A stretch of 64,000 nt of DNA from Desulfoscipio gibsoniae DSM 7213 (GTDB lineage: Bacteria; Bacillota; Desulfotomaculia; Desulfotomaculales; Desulfallaceae): the NCBI RefSeq assembly GCF_000233715.2, contig NC_021184.1, positions 3,868,001 through 3,932,000 on the forward strand. The letters are read 5' to 3'. How positions within the stretch are numbered: position 1 is the stretch's first letter; the number at the start of each line of letters is the position of its first letter. A program made the position numbers and the translations under genes. Below are positions 8,763 to 18,381 of this stretch, one piece after another. Below the pieces are notes generated by a model. That model ran no database searches, was not told the DNA's origin, and was given only the letters and a program-made list of their open reading frames with translations.

Positions 8763-9602
8763 TTACATGGCTTCTTTACTCTTCCTGATAACAGCTCTTT
8801 CTCCCTCAGGAATAGGAGGCGGAACAGGCCCGCCGGAAATCCTGGTCACGGCACCAAAACGAGGTGGGCAAGCTTCAAAGCAGGTTCCGCATTTGATGCA
8901 TTTATCCTGATCAATTACATGGATCTGTTTCTTGGCACTTATGATCGCCTCTGCAGGGCATCTTCTCGCGCAAGTCATACAGGCCTGGCACTTCTCGGGG
9001 TCAATATAGTACGAGATTACTTCACTAAATAGCTTATCTATTTCTTCACTTGTGAAATGCCCGTCGTATTCTTCCGGGTTCCCAAGACGTGCCGCCAGTT
9101 TTTCCTGCTTGACCACTTTAATGTAGGGGACTAGCTTTGTAACTTCTGCGAGTTTGGCCTGAAGTTCTTTTTCGTCTATGCCTTCCCCTTTGGCAAGTGG
9201 CCCTAAGTTCTTCACCTGCTTGACAAAATCGTTAACAACTTCGGCAAAAAGGTTTCCCTCACTGCCGGACATAAATTCGATTCTTAATCTTTCGGGGTTT
9301 AATCCCAGGTGTTCTATTATTCTTCTACCCAGAAGCACCATGTTTAGTGCGTGGTAATTTCCATGGGTAATATAGTTACATTCACCTAAACGGCAACCGC
9401 CGATAAATACTCCATCTATTCCATTTGAGAAGGCTCTGAGTACATGTGCCAGGTCAACTCTTCCGGAACACATGACCCGGATAAGTCTCATTTCTGTTGT
9501 ATATTGTAGTCTGGACACGCCAGCCAAGTCAGCAGCGCCGTATACTCACCAATGGCATACAAAACCCAGTATTCTTGGTGTAAATTTATGTCCTGTACTC
9601 AT
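8763..9602 (-). CDS. MvhD-type iron-sulfur protein with in-frame UGA (selenocysteine 19) and two [4Fe-4S] ferredoxin motifs; BamF-like
   Basis: The true start is ATG 9602 behind GAGGACGA. Reading TGA at 9548-9546 as Sec gives FVCHW-U-VYGAADLAGVSR, which aligns with the MvhD signature CNWCSYAGADLAG, Sec replacing the second Cys. The 279-aa protein then has the MvhD core (RVMCSGRVD, GGCRLGECNY) and two ferredoxin motifs, CQACMTCARRCP and CIKCGTCFEACP. MvhD passes electrons between a dehydrogenase or hydrogenase and HdrA. It follows HdrA by 33 bp and closes the BamBCD-FdhD-HdrA-MvhD operon. Conventional gene calling would start after the UGA, at the Met of MAGVSR, and lose the active-site segment. 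Confidence 0.87.
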
Positions 9603-9635
9603 TCGTCCTCACCACCTTTGTTTGTAATCCAGGTT

Positions 9636-12600
9636 CTATTCTCCTACCGCCGCGTCAATTTGTTTTATGATTTCTGCTTCTGGTATTACGACGTCAATTT
9701 GGCTCATTATTTCTTTGTCGTTAAAGTGTTTGAGTGTAATAGCCCCTGTCGGACACTTGGCGTTACAAAGACCATCTCCTTTGCAGAGCACAGGATTTAC
9801 TACTGCCTTTTTGCCCTGTCGTGTTTCGCGAAGTTCTATGGCGCCATAGGTACATACCGAGGAACATGCTCCGCAGCCCATGCATTTTTTCTCATTTACT
9901 TCGCATACTGAGCCCGAGGCGACGACTGTGTCACGCGAGAGCAGCGTTAAGACCCGGCCGGCTGCTCCGTAAGCCTGGTTTATGGTTTCCGGTATTAGCT
10001 TGGGATAGTGTGCCAGTCCACATAGGTAAACGCCGTCTGTGCCGAATTCTACAGGTCTTAATTTGACGTGGGCTTCTTTGAAGAAGCCGTCGGGGCTCAG
10101 GGTTACTTTGAATAAATCGGCTATTTCTTTGGTTGCTGCAGATGGTATGACGGCGGCTGCTAATGTGAGTAGATCTGCATCTATTTCCAGCTTTTTACCT
10201 AAAATCAGGTCGGTTACGGTTACTTTTAGAACGGGCCGGCCTTCATCCGATTCGCCGGCTTCTACTTCAGGTTTATCCTGCGGCTCGTAGCGGATGAATC
10301 TTATGTCTTTACTTGCCGCTTCACGGTAATAATCTTCTTTGAGTCCGTATGTTCTCATATCTCTGAAAAGAATGTAGATGTCCATTTCGGGGTTTAGTTC
10401 TCTTAGTTTTAGGGCGTTCTTTATGGATTCGCTGCAGCATACCCGGCTGCAGTATTTTCTGTCTTCGTTTCTGCAGCCCACGCATTGGATCATGACTAGG
10501 CTTTCGGCGTCAATGAGCCTTTGGTCTTGTCCGGCGATTTGTTCTTCCAGTTCCAGGTGGGTCATTACCCGGTCGTCTTCTCCGTAAAGGTATTCGGTGG
10601 GTTTGTATACATCTGCACCGATGGCGATGACGGCTGCGCCATGTTTTATTTCTGTTACGCCCCGGTCGGACTTGACTTTGGTTACGAAGTTGCCGATGTA
10701 GCCGGTGGCTTCCATGATGGTGGCGCTGGTATATACGTGTATCAGTGGGTTTTGATATACTTTGCGTTCAAGTTCACGCAAGTACGATTGTACATCCAGG
10801 CCTTCCAGGGTATAATGCAGTTTTCGCGCGATTCCGCCCAGGTCTGTTGCTTTTTCGATCAGGTAGACTTGATGTCCCTGGTTGGCTATGGAGAGTGCGC
10901 AGTTCATGCCGGCTATACCGCCGCCTACTACTAATGCGGTTTTGTTTACCGGCAGGTCAAATTCTTGTAAGGGTTCTAAATGGGTAGCCCGCGCCACCGA
11001 CATGCGGATTATGTCTTTGGCTTTTTGGGTGGCTGCTTCTTTTTCTTTGGCGTGAACCCAGGAGTTATGTTCTCTGATGTTGGCCATTTCGTAGTAATAT
11101 TGGTTTATTCCCGCTTCCCGAAGGGTGTCCCTGAATAACGGTTCCAGGGTCCTGGGGGAGCAGGCGGCGACTACCACCCGGTTGAGTCCTTTTTCTTTGA
11201 TCATGTCTGTTATTTCCTGGGCGGAGTTGGTGGCGCATGAAAACAGTTGTTCCTGGGCGTAGACGACGTTGGGTAAGGTTAGTGCATATTCTACTGTTGA
11301 TGGTACGTTTACTATTCTGGAGATGTTAGCTCCACAATGGCATACAAATACTCCTACCTTCGGCTCTTCTTGGGAGACATCCTGTTCCGGAGGATATATC
11401 CTTTCTTTAGCCAGATTTCCCCGCCTGTAATCCAGGAGTTCTCCGCATTGGGAGCCGGCTCCGCTGGCGCTGAAGACTGATTCGGGTATGTCTGTAGGGC
11501 CCTGGAAGGCTCCGCTTACAAATATCCCGGGTCTGTTGGTCTCCATTGGGTTGACGGGGTTGATTTTGCAAAAGTCATGGTTGTTTAGTTCTATGCCGAA
11601 TTTTTTGGCTATGCCTTGCGCGTCGACCGGGGGATTTAATCCGACTGATAGTACTACCATATCGAATTCTTCTTCTTTTACTCCATCGTCGGTGGTGGAG
11701 TAGCGTACTGTGACGTTTTTGGTTTCCGGGTCTTCGCGCACTATTGATGTGTAGCTTCTGATAAACCGGACTCCGGGCAGGTTGGCTGTTCTTTCATAGA
11801 ACTGCTCAAAGTCCTTGCCGTAGGAGCGGATGTCGTTATGGAATATGGTGCACTCGGCTTCTGCGTCGTGGTCTTTGGTTAAGATTACGTGTTTTTGAGC
11901 ATAGGTGCAGCATACGGCTGAACAATAGCTGTTGCCGCCCGGGGTTACTTGTCTGGAGCCGACGCATTGGATCCAGGCTATTTTATGGGGATGTTTTTTG
12001 TCCGAGTTGCGCAGTATTTCACCTGAGTATGGTCCGGTGGAGCTCAGCAGCCGCTCAAAGTCCATGCTGGTTATGACGTTCTCGAATTCGCCGTAGCGAT
12101 ATTCCGCCCGCTCTTTTGGATCATAGGGTTCAAAGCCGGTGGCCAGGATTATTGCGCCTACGTTTATTTCTTTGGTTTCCTGAGTTTGGTTAAAGTCGAT
12201 GGCGTTGTTTTTACATACGCCTTCGCAGATACGGCATTTATTTTCTTTAAGGTATAGACAGCTTTCGTCTATATAGGCGACGAGTGGTATAGCCTGCGGG
12301 AAGTAGATATGGACTGCTTTGTTGTTTGATATTTCCTGGTTGAATTGGTCCGGGTATTGGACCGGGCAGTATTCTACGCAGGTTGTACAGCCGGTGCATT
12401 GGCTCTCGTCGATATATTTGGGCTTTTTGTTTAATGTTACTTTGAAGTTGCCCGCTTCTCCCACTACTTTTTCTACTTCGGTATAGGTGAAGACTTCTAT
12501 GTTTTGATGCCGGCCGACCTCGACCAGCTTGGGCGAGAGTATTCACATGGAGCAGTCGTTAGTGGGAAAGGTTTTGTCCAGCTGGGCCATATGGCCGCCG

Positions 12601-12767
12601 ATGCTGGGCGCTTTTTCCACCAGGTAGACTTTAAAACCGGCGGTGGCCAGGTCTAGGGAGGCCTGTATGCCACTGATTCCGCCGCCTACTATCATTACGT
12701 CGCCAAAATTACTGTCACCTCGGCTTTTGCAGAGTTGCTCGATTTTTTCTTTCAATAATTCTTCCAC
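9636..12767 (-). CDS. HdrA-like electron-bifurcating flavoprotein with in-frame UGA (selenocysteine 75); BamE-like
   Basis: Two open frames join across TGA 12545-12543 as [18 protein letters not shown], matching the HdrA motif CSxCILxPK with Sec for the second Cys. The 1043-aa product has an N-terminal FAD fold ([10 protein letters not shown]), a ferredoxin motif [12 protein letters not shown], a second complete FAD module ([12 protein letters not shown] near the middle) and C-terminal clusters [12 protein letters not shown] and [10 protein letters not shown]. Methanogen HdrA is about 650 aa, so this is the long two-FAD form seen in BamE-type proteins. HdrA bifurcates electrons between ferredoxin and other carriers. 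It lies between fdhD and mvhD in one operon. Confidence 0.88.
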
Positions 12768-12812
12768 TTTCTATCACCTCATCTCATCAGGTTTTATGTA
12801 CCCGTACCGTAC

Positions 12813-13622
12813 TTAATCTGTTGAGCAGCCAAGACGCTCCGGGTGGGTAAATACCGCCAGGCGGTCGCCGCGGGCCTTGCCAACCAGGGCAATGCCCATA
12901 TCACGCGCTAGCAGTATAGCGTTCTTCGTTGGTGCATGCCGCGAAACAACAACGGGCACCTGCATCTTTGCCGCCTTGAGCAACATTTCGGACGATATGC
13001 GGCCAGTGATCAGCAACAATCGATCTCTGGTTGATATTCCATACAATAGACATTCGCCCTGGATTTTGTTCAAGGTATTATGCCGTCCGATATCCTCAGC
13101 TACTACCAGCAGGTTCCTGGTATCAGACAGAGCTGAAGTGTGCACACCGCCACTGTGCGGATATAGCACCATCTGCTCTTGAAACTGTTTCATCAGTGAC
13201 AGCACTTCCAACGGTGTGACAACAAGATCTGATTCAACCTTCTGTCCCTGAGTTTTAAAAACCGAACTACCACTGCATCCAAGTCTCTTTAACGCCGGCA
13301 ATTCATACCCCGAGTTGTTCAGCCTCACATCGGCCAGCGATTCCTCCTCACTCACCCGTATGCTCGCCACGTCGCCAACACCTGAGATAATTCCCTCCGC
13401 ATAAAGATATCCCAGGACTAGATAATTCAGCTTGGCCGCAGTGCACAGGATAGTGACCAGTGCTTTCTGATTGATATAAATTGTAAGCTCCATCTCACTG
13501 GGCACGTAAACTGAGGTCCTGGACCATCCCTCGTCCGAAAAGTAATTACAGACAACTTCCGCTGCCACGTCCTGCATATCCAATTCGCCAATTTTCTTCT
13601 GGATGTCTTGCCTTTCCATCAT
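12813..13622 (-). CDS. fdhD: FdhD, sulfurtransferase for formate dehydrogenase maturation
   Basis: The 269-aa protein has FdhD landmarks such as HSGGVHTSALSD, AEDIGRHNTLNKI, ITGRISSEML and VVSRHAPTK. FdhD transfers sulfur from IscS to the Mo/W cofactor of formate dehydrogenases. The usual CxxC loop is represented only by LGCSGSS, so one Cys is kept. The start codon overlaps the stop of the upstream bamD-like gene, and hdrA follows within 46 bp. Its place inside the bam/hdr operon, 5 kb from fdhA, suggests that the complex uses a sulfurated W/Mo cofactor. Confidence 0.9.
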   Translation of the reverse strand: MMERQDIQKKIGELDMQDVAAEVVCNYFSDEGWSRTSVYVPSEMELTIYINQKALVTILCTAAKLNYLVLGYLYAEGIISGVGDVASIRVSEEESLADVRLNNSGYELPALKRLGCSGSSVFKTQGQKVESDLVVTPLEVLSLMKQFQEQMVLYPHSGGVHTSALSDTRNLLVVAEDIGRHNTLNKIQGECLLYGISTRDRLLLITGRISSEMLLKAAKMQVPVVVSRHAPTKNAILLARDMGIALVGKARGDRLAVFTHPERLGCSTD

Positions 13623-14773
13623 TAAATCACCTCTTGGATAACCTCCGTGATGTCTTTTATCTGGATAACATCATCATAATTCAGGACTACCCTGCTATCC
13701 TCAAAGTTGGTGATGCAGTAGGGGCAGGCTGTAACCAATTCTTCAGCCCCAACCCCAATAGCTTGCTCTAGTCTTAGGTTGGCAAACCTTTCAGACATTG
13801 GTGTTTCCATCCAGATCCTGCCTCCGCCCATACCGCAGCAAAGGCTATCTTCCCGGGATTCAGGCAGCTCGATCAGTTCCAAACCGGGTATCTTCTGTAA
13901 TACTCCCCGCGGTTCGTCATATATGCCATTGTGCCGGCCCAGGTAACAGGGGTCATGATAGGTAATTTTTTTAGCATATTCTTTACTGATCTGAAGCCTT
14001 CCCTCATTAATCAGTTCGAATATATACTGGGAAATATGCACTATCTCAAAGTGCACATTAAATTCGGGATACTCGTTTTTGAAGGTGTGATAGCAATGAG
14101 GGGAAGAAACAAGGATTTTCTTGACCCCGTTGTCGATAAAGGTTTTGATGTTTTCCCTGGCTAATTGCTTGAATATATCCTCATTGCCTGTCTTGCGGAT
14201 GCTTTCACCGCAGCAGTTCTCCCCGGCGCCCAGTATCCCGAATTCTACCCCTGCCTTGTTGAGGATTTTGGCTGTGGCAACAGCTACTTTCTTTAATCTT
14301 GCGTCATAGCTTAAGTAGCAGCCGGGGAAATATAATATTTCCATCCCTTCTTCGAAGGTCTTTACAGAGTGACCTTTGGCCCATTCCGCCCTTTTGGTGC
14401 GATCTTCACCAAAGGGGTTACCATCTGCGGTTAGGCCTGCGCTTACGGTGCGGACAGGCTTGATGGCGGTGGGAAATACACCATATCCCGTGGCCATCCT
14501 GCGCAATGCGATCATGTTTTTAATCTGCTGTACGTCCCTGGGGCATCTCTGAACGCACTTGCCGCAGGTGGTACAACGCCAGATCTCTTCGTGCTCTATT
14601 TCTGTCAAACCAAATGTTGCTTCCCGGATTAGTTTGCGCATACTGAAATTTCTTACCTTGTTCCAGGGGCAAACAGTATCGCATTTTCCGCATTGGTAAC
14701 AGAATTTGACGGCGTCGCCACCGCTCTCTTTTATTTCTTCGATGACCTCTCTGATCGGGGCTTCAATCTCCAC
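13622..14773 (-). CDS. bamD: BamD-like heterodisulfide-reductase-type iron-sulfur protein (two CCG domains)
   Basis: The 383-aa protein starts with two [4Fe-4S] motifs, C25-x2-C-x2-C-x3-C and C67-x2-C-x2-C-x3-C. Two CCG domains follow (FPGCYLSYD with GENCCGES, and HDPCYLGRHN with SLCCGMGGGR and ACPYC). This is the HdrD/GlpC architecture, which binds noncubane [4Fe-4S] clusters. In class II benzoyl-CoA reductase the BamD subunit has this form. It is packed between the BamC-like ferredoxin (32 bp) and fdhD (1-nt overlap). Confidence 0.85.
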   Translation of the reverse strand: MEIEAPIREVIEEIKESGGDAVKFCYQCGKCDTVCPWNKVRNFSMRKLIREATFGLTEIEHEEIWRCTTCGKCVQRCPRDVQQIKNMIALRRMATGYGVFPTAIKPVRTVSAGLTADGNPFGEDRTKRAEWAKGHSVKTFEEGMEILYFPGCYLSYDARLKKVAVATAKILNKAGVEFGILGAGENCCGESIRKTGNEDIFKQLARENIKTFIDNGVKKILVSSPHCYHTFKNEYPEFNVHFEIVHISQYIFELINEGRLQISKEYAKKITYHDPCYLGRHNGIYDEPRGVLQKIPGLELIELPESREDSLCCGMGGGRIWMETPMSERFANLRLEQAIGVGAEELVTACPYCITNFEDSRVVLNYDDVIQIKDITEVIQEVI

Positions 14774-14805
14774 GAGTTTTTACTCCCTCCCTTCATTTTA
14801 ATGTC

Positions 14806-15345
14806 TCAGTCCTTCTGTGCCATTTGCAAAACAGTTTCTGCCACTTTCTGTAAACCATATTTGTTTACCAATGCTTGCAATCCTATCTCCATATCCCCCA
14901 GATTTACTTCTTCTTCGACTTCTTCTTCCCTTTCTTCGTAAATCAGAACATCATTTAAACACACCTGAACACAGAGCGGCTTTTCTCCTGGTCCAAGTTC
15001 TTCACACATATCGCATTTTAGAGGGAGACCGGAATCGGGCTCTTTGAATAAATCTCTGGATGGGCAGGCAGCCCTACAGAAGCCGCACTCGTCGTATTCT
15101 TTTCCGTCAATTATATACTTATCTCTACCCATGCATTCGGCTGGAGCATATTCACCGGCAAATACCGGCAGCCATATGTCTTTTAGCCGGTGAGTAATCA
15201 CCTGAATCCGGGACCTGGCTGGATTATTGCTGCTATATTTCGGTGTAGCGTGAAAAAAGGAGCAGGCTACTTCGCAGGCCCGGCAGCCATTGCATTTATC
15301 TGCATCAACTTTGATTGTCTTGATCTTCTTCTTAATCCTGGCCAT
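14806..15345 (-). CDS. bamC: BamC-like ferredoxin subunit with multiple [4Fe-4S] clusters
   Basis: The 179-aa protein has an N-terminal motif C18-x2-C-x2-C-x3-C (CNGCRACEVAC), then ECGFCRAACPSRDL and CDMCEELGPGEKPLCVQVC. This spacing allows three clusters, as in AOR/DMSO-type electron-transfer partners. The acidic tail (EEREEEVEEEV) is unusual. The gene overlaps the end of bamB by 14 nt, so translation is coupled. BamC forms the BC heterodimer with the tungsten subunit and leads electrons to it. Confidence 0.85.
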   Translation of the reverse strand: MARIKKKIKTIKVDADKCNGCRACEVACSFFHATPKYSSNNPARSRIQVITHRLKDIWLPVFAGEYAPAECMGRDKYIIDGKEYDECGFCRAACPSRDLFKEPDSGLPLKCDMCEELGPGEKPLCVQVCLNDVLIYEEREEEVEEEVNLGDMEIGLQALVNKYGLQKVAETVLQMAQKD

Positions 15346-17314
15346 CTTTTAATATCCCCCTCTTTTCAAGGTCTTCGGCTACATAACCCAAATCTAATTC
15401 TTGTAATCTTTCTTTAGTGGGAATACCGTCATAATTCCAACCCTTGTATTTGTAATACGTAGTTAGCAAATTTTCTTCAAGCTCGGGAAATCTGCGCCGC
15501 CAGTGATCCTCGGGCGGTTTCTCATCAGCCCTCGTCATACCCCTTCTATTGTTAATTGCTCTGTGTAAATTACGGCTCCTGTTAACTATTCTCTTTAGTC
15601 CGTCTTTGTCTATATCCATTCCAGTGGCCGCCGAGATTATTTTTGGATAGTTGTGGATGTGGTAAGGGGGCTTGAAAACAAACGATCCCCACCCGGCGCA
15701 TAACCCCAGGGCGTCATCAATGTTATGCAGCATTTCCATCCAATCTACAATTTCACAGGCTATTTCAGGGGTCGGGTAATATGGATTTGCGTTTTCTCCG
15801 CGCGGTTCCCAGTCCAATAAATATTGCTTGAACTTTTCATCGGGAACCTGGATCCAATCCTTTATAAACTTCTCCCTGTCCTCTTTTTTGGTAATAGCCC
15901 CCTGGGGAAAGTTGCCTTCAATTTGGGTAATGCTTATCTTTTCGTTAGTAGAATACATAAGATAGTACAGGGGATCCAGCATGCCCAACTTGATATTCAT
16001 TTGCTCGTGTTTCTTAATGGTATTATGATCAAATGCTTCTGCACCATTGCCAATCTTGCGGGCTGCCCAATAAGTACCGTCGGCCAAAATATCACCAATT
16101 CCTTCCCGGCGGACAATTTTATCCAGCAGCCAGAAAAATCTTCCCTCATTATCGGATGGGCAACCGGCAAAATCCGCATCAGTCAAAATACCGGCTTCGT
16201 ACAACTCAACGGCGAAGGCCATAATTTGCGGGGTTGAAAATGAATCTACCCCATATTCAGTAGCCTTCTGCATTATTTTCCAGGAGAAATCAAGGTTATC
16301 TACATAAGCTGCCATGGCATAGGTAAGTTTAGAAAAGCATTTCATCATGAATCTTGGCACATCTTCGAAAGCTATTAAGGCTCCGCATTGCTGCGTACAG
16401 TTAAAGCAGCTAATCAAACGCTTTACCGCCGACTCCTGACTCTTAGACCAACTCTCCTCGATTTCCTTGGTCCAAAAGTCTTTTCTCCGGTTGCGGGCAT
16501 TTCCCCAGGCGAAACCTGTAGTATGCCACTCTTCATCAGCGTATTTCATCGCTTGGGGCGAGCCAATAATGGCGCCATGCTGTGGTGAGTGCACCGCTAT
16601 CTTAAGGTTATTTTCATTCCGTAATTTTACGAATTCGAGCACCTCACCCATAATAAGTTCCCTAAATTCTTCTCCCCGGGCAATGTAAACGTCCTTTGTT
16701 CCCCGGACAGCTATCGCCTTCAGGTTTTTGTCCCCCATAACGGCGCCTCCTCCGCCCCGGCTGGAACTTGACCTTGACTGTTCAATGGAAGCCACAAAAA
16801 CCCGGTTTTCACCAGCCAGACCGATAGCGGCCGCCTGGGCTCTCGGCTCTTTCATCTCATCTCTTATTAGATCTTGCGTTTCAACAGCACCCTTGCCTTT
16901 CAAATGTGTAGCATCACGTATTTCTACTTTGTCATTGTGTATCCATATATACACCAGCTTGGGAGACTTGCCGCGAATGATTATTTTGTCATAACCGGCA
17001 TACTTCAATTCCGCCGCCAAAAATCCCCCCATCATTGGATAGGCCAGTAAATCCGTCTGAGGAGAAATGAAGGAAAAAAGGGTACGATTAGCGCTAAAAG
17101 CTGGTGTGCCACATAAAAGACCGGAACTTACTATCAGTAGATTCTCAGGATCAAATGCTTTAGTTTCAGGGGGAACCCTGTCCCAGTGTATCTTGAGGCT
17201 GGTACCCAGGCCTCCCAGATGAAGTTCCGTTAATTTCGGGTCGGTTTCCACCTTCTCAATGTTTCCTGTAGTTAGATCAATTTCCAAGTTATATCCTGTC
17301 TCTGCGTATCTCAT
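15332..17314 (-). CDS. bamB: BamB-like tungsten subunit of a class II aroyl-CoA reductase (AOR family)
   Basis: The 660-aa protein belongs to the aldehyde:ferredoxin oxidoreductase family. It matches BamB from the first residues (MRYAETGYNLEIDLTTGNIE) to the tail (GWNYDGIPTKERL). The cofactor loop RGGGGAVMGDKNLKA and the cluster cysteines C303, C306 and C310 (ISCFNCTQQC) are visible. With an offset of +4 from my recollection of Geobacter BamB numbering, His264 (EEWHTTGF) and Cys326 (FMMKCFSKL) match active-site His260 and Cys322. The position of Glu251 is Ala255 (SPQAMK). BamB reduces benzoyl-CoA to the 1,5-dienoyl-CoA at very low potential. The missing Glu suggests a paralog with another substrate. 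Confidence 0.85.
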   Translation of the reverse strand: MRYAETGYNLEIDLTTGNIEKVETDPKLTELHLGGLGTSLKIHWDRVPPETKAFDPENLLIVSSGLLCGTPAFSANRTLFSFISPQTDLLAYPMMGGFLAAELKYAGYDKIIIRGKSPKLVYIWIHNDKVEIRDATHLKGKGAVETQDLIRDEMKEPRAQAAAIGLAGENRVFVASIEQSRSSSSRGGGGAVMGDKNLKAIAVRGTKDVYIARGEEFRELIMGEVLEFVKLRNENNLKIAVHSPQHGAIIGSPQAMKYADEEWHTTGFAWGNARNRRKDFWTKEIEESWSKSQESAVKRLISCFNCTQQCGALIAFEDVPRFMMKCFSKLTYAMAAYVDNLDFSWKIMQKATEYGVDSFSTPQIMAFAVELYEAGILTDADFAGCPSDNEGRFFWLLDKIVRREGIGDILADGTYWAARKIGNGAEAFDHNTIKKHEQMNIKLGMLDPLYYLMYSTNEKISITQIEGNFPQGAITKKEDREKFIKDWIQVPDEKFKQYLLDWEPRGENANPYYPTPEIACEIVDWMEMLHNIDDALGLCAGWGSFVFKPPYHIHNYPKIISAATGMDIDKDGLKRIVNRSRNLHRAINNRRGMTRADEKPPEDHWRRRFPELEENLLTTYYKYKGWNYDGIPTKERLQELDLGYVAEDLEKRGILKDGQD

Positions 17315-17461
17315 CTTTCACTCCCCTTAGTATTTTTACTAATCGGAAAAATTGCCTTAAAATTACATGAAATCCCCCCTGCAATCTTTTTTGTGAAGTT
17401 GATTGTTTTTTCTATCTAGGCATTAATAGCGCCTTAAAAAGTCTCATAATACTAATACGGT

Positions 17462-17746
17462 GTTATGCTTTTTTATGCATAACGAAAGGTGGTGTACTTA
17501 CCCCCATAAGCCCCAAACAGCTAAATCGAGTGCGATATGCTTTTTTAAGCATATCGTCTGGTTATAATAGCGGCATGCTTTTATAGCATACCGACTGGTT
17601 ATATATTAAGCAATTTTCGCCAATCATCCTTCAACTTTGAAATTTACGAAAATTTTAATTCTAACATAATTGACATAGTTCACCAGCCAAAATATTACTA
17701 TTTAAAATAGGGATTTTTTAAGCCATATGTTTTTTTAAGCATATCG
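17462..17746. repeat. four dyad-symmetric TATGC-N8-GCATA operator-like repeats upstream of bamB
   Basis: Dyads lie at 17462-17483 (GTTATGC/GCATAAC), 17533-17556 (CGATATGC-TTTTTTAA-GCATATCG, perfect), 17571-17593 (CGGCATGC/GCATACCG) and 17723-17746 (CCATATGT/GCATATCG). Three of them are followed by (A/T)CTGGTTA. A similar dyad sits upstream of fdhA. The size and symmetry resemble sites for dimeric regulators such as ModE/TunR types. This reading is an inference, because no cognate regulator gene is in the window. Confidence 0.65.
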
Positions 17747-18144
17747 ACTGGTTACCTCAACAGTTACTTTTAAAGCCAAAGTAACTACTGCAAATATGTC
17801 TGACCTGTCAATTAAATCACATCAGCCATTATCATCAGTTGGCTTTGCCAAAGATCTCTCACATGCCCTAGTGCATGGTTAGCTTAGCTTTAAGTATTAT
17901 AAAAGGAAAAAAGATTAAATATAATCGCTAAAAAGCATGGAAGATTGATTAACCAGGGGATTAACAATTTGATTAACCCTTTTGATCTACCTCTGCTCAT
18001 ACTTTTTGGTTAACCTTTATGCTAGATTTAGTTTTCGCTATCCTTTACTTGACAGTGATGTTTCGCTTGCCCCCAACCAGATAGGCACAGCGCATAGCAA
18101 ATTTGCCACGGAGTTTCAGCTTATGGACAAGTTGTTTAATATGT
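17747..18144. other. non-coding stretch between bamB operators and the Cys-rich remnant
   Basis: About 400 bp with no convincing gene on either strand. The part nearest 18144 on the minus strand continues a decayed frame past the stop of the small Cys-rich gene. The rest is A/T-rich and probably carries the bamB promoter region. Confidence 0.5.
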
Positions 18145-18303
18145 TTAATTCCCTTTGCCAAAACCGCAATCAGGATAACGGCAGTTATGGCAATTGGAAC
18201 AAAGCCCCCCATGCCCCAGGGCAATAATATCCCTGCGTTCTATTTTTTCTCCGGCCAAAACCCGCGGCGCTATCAAATCAAAAATGCTGCTCAAAAACTC
18301 CAT
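18145..18303 (-). pseudogene. 52-aa Cys-rich ORF, possibly the remnant C-terminus of a molybdopterin-binding protein
   Basis: The short frame starts at ATG 18303 behind TGTGGGAGA and ends in GGLCSNCHNCRYPDCGFGKG, a C-x2-C-x2-C-x4-C knuckle. From memory, similar Cys-rich tails end some MogA/MoeA-type molybdopterin-binding proteins of Desulfitobacterium relatives. The rest of such a protein is absent, so this may be a deletion remnant left behind a riboswitch. A free-standing small metal-binding protein is the alternative. It is the first frame after the riboswitch terminator and lies 830 bp before bamB. Confidence 0.5.
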
Positions 18304-18312
18304 TCTCCCACA

Positions 18313-18356
18313 ACAAAAAAGACCGGGGTGCAGCAAAAACACAGCACCCCGGTCTT
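18313..18356 (-). terminator. intrinsic terminator of the Moco riboswitch at 18.4 kb
   Basis: On the minus strand, the stem GACCGGGGTGC/GCACCCCGGTC (11 bp, 18321-18354) is followed by TTTTTTG. It is a strong rho-independent terminator placed 26 nt after the aptamer. Confidence 0.88.
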
Positions 18357-18381
18357 ATAAAAAGACCAGGTCACATACTGC

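Noticed and set aside
9552-9911. Plus-strand 119-aa frame over the hdrA 3' end and mvhD start
   Set aside because: It is antisense to the ferredoxin motifs of HdrA and the Sec region of MvhD, has no domain and no ribosome site.
17462-17746. CRISPR array reading of the TATGC repeats
   Set aside because: The units are palindromes of differing sequence at irregular spacing (about 40-150 bp) with no conserved repeat-spacer length and no cas genes.
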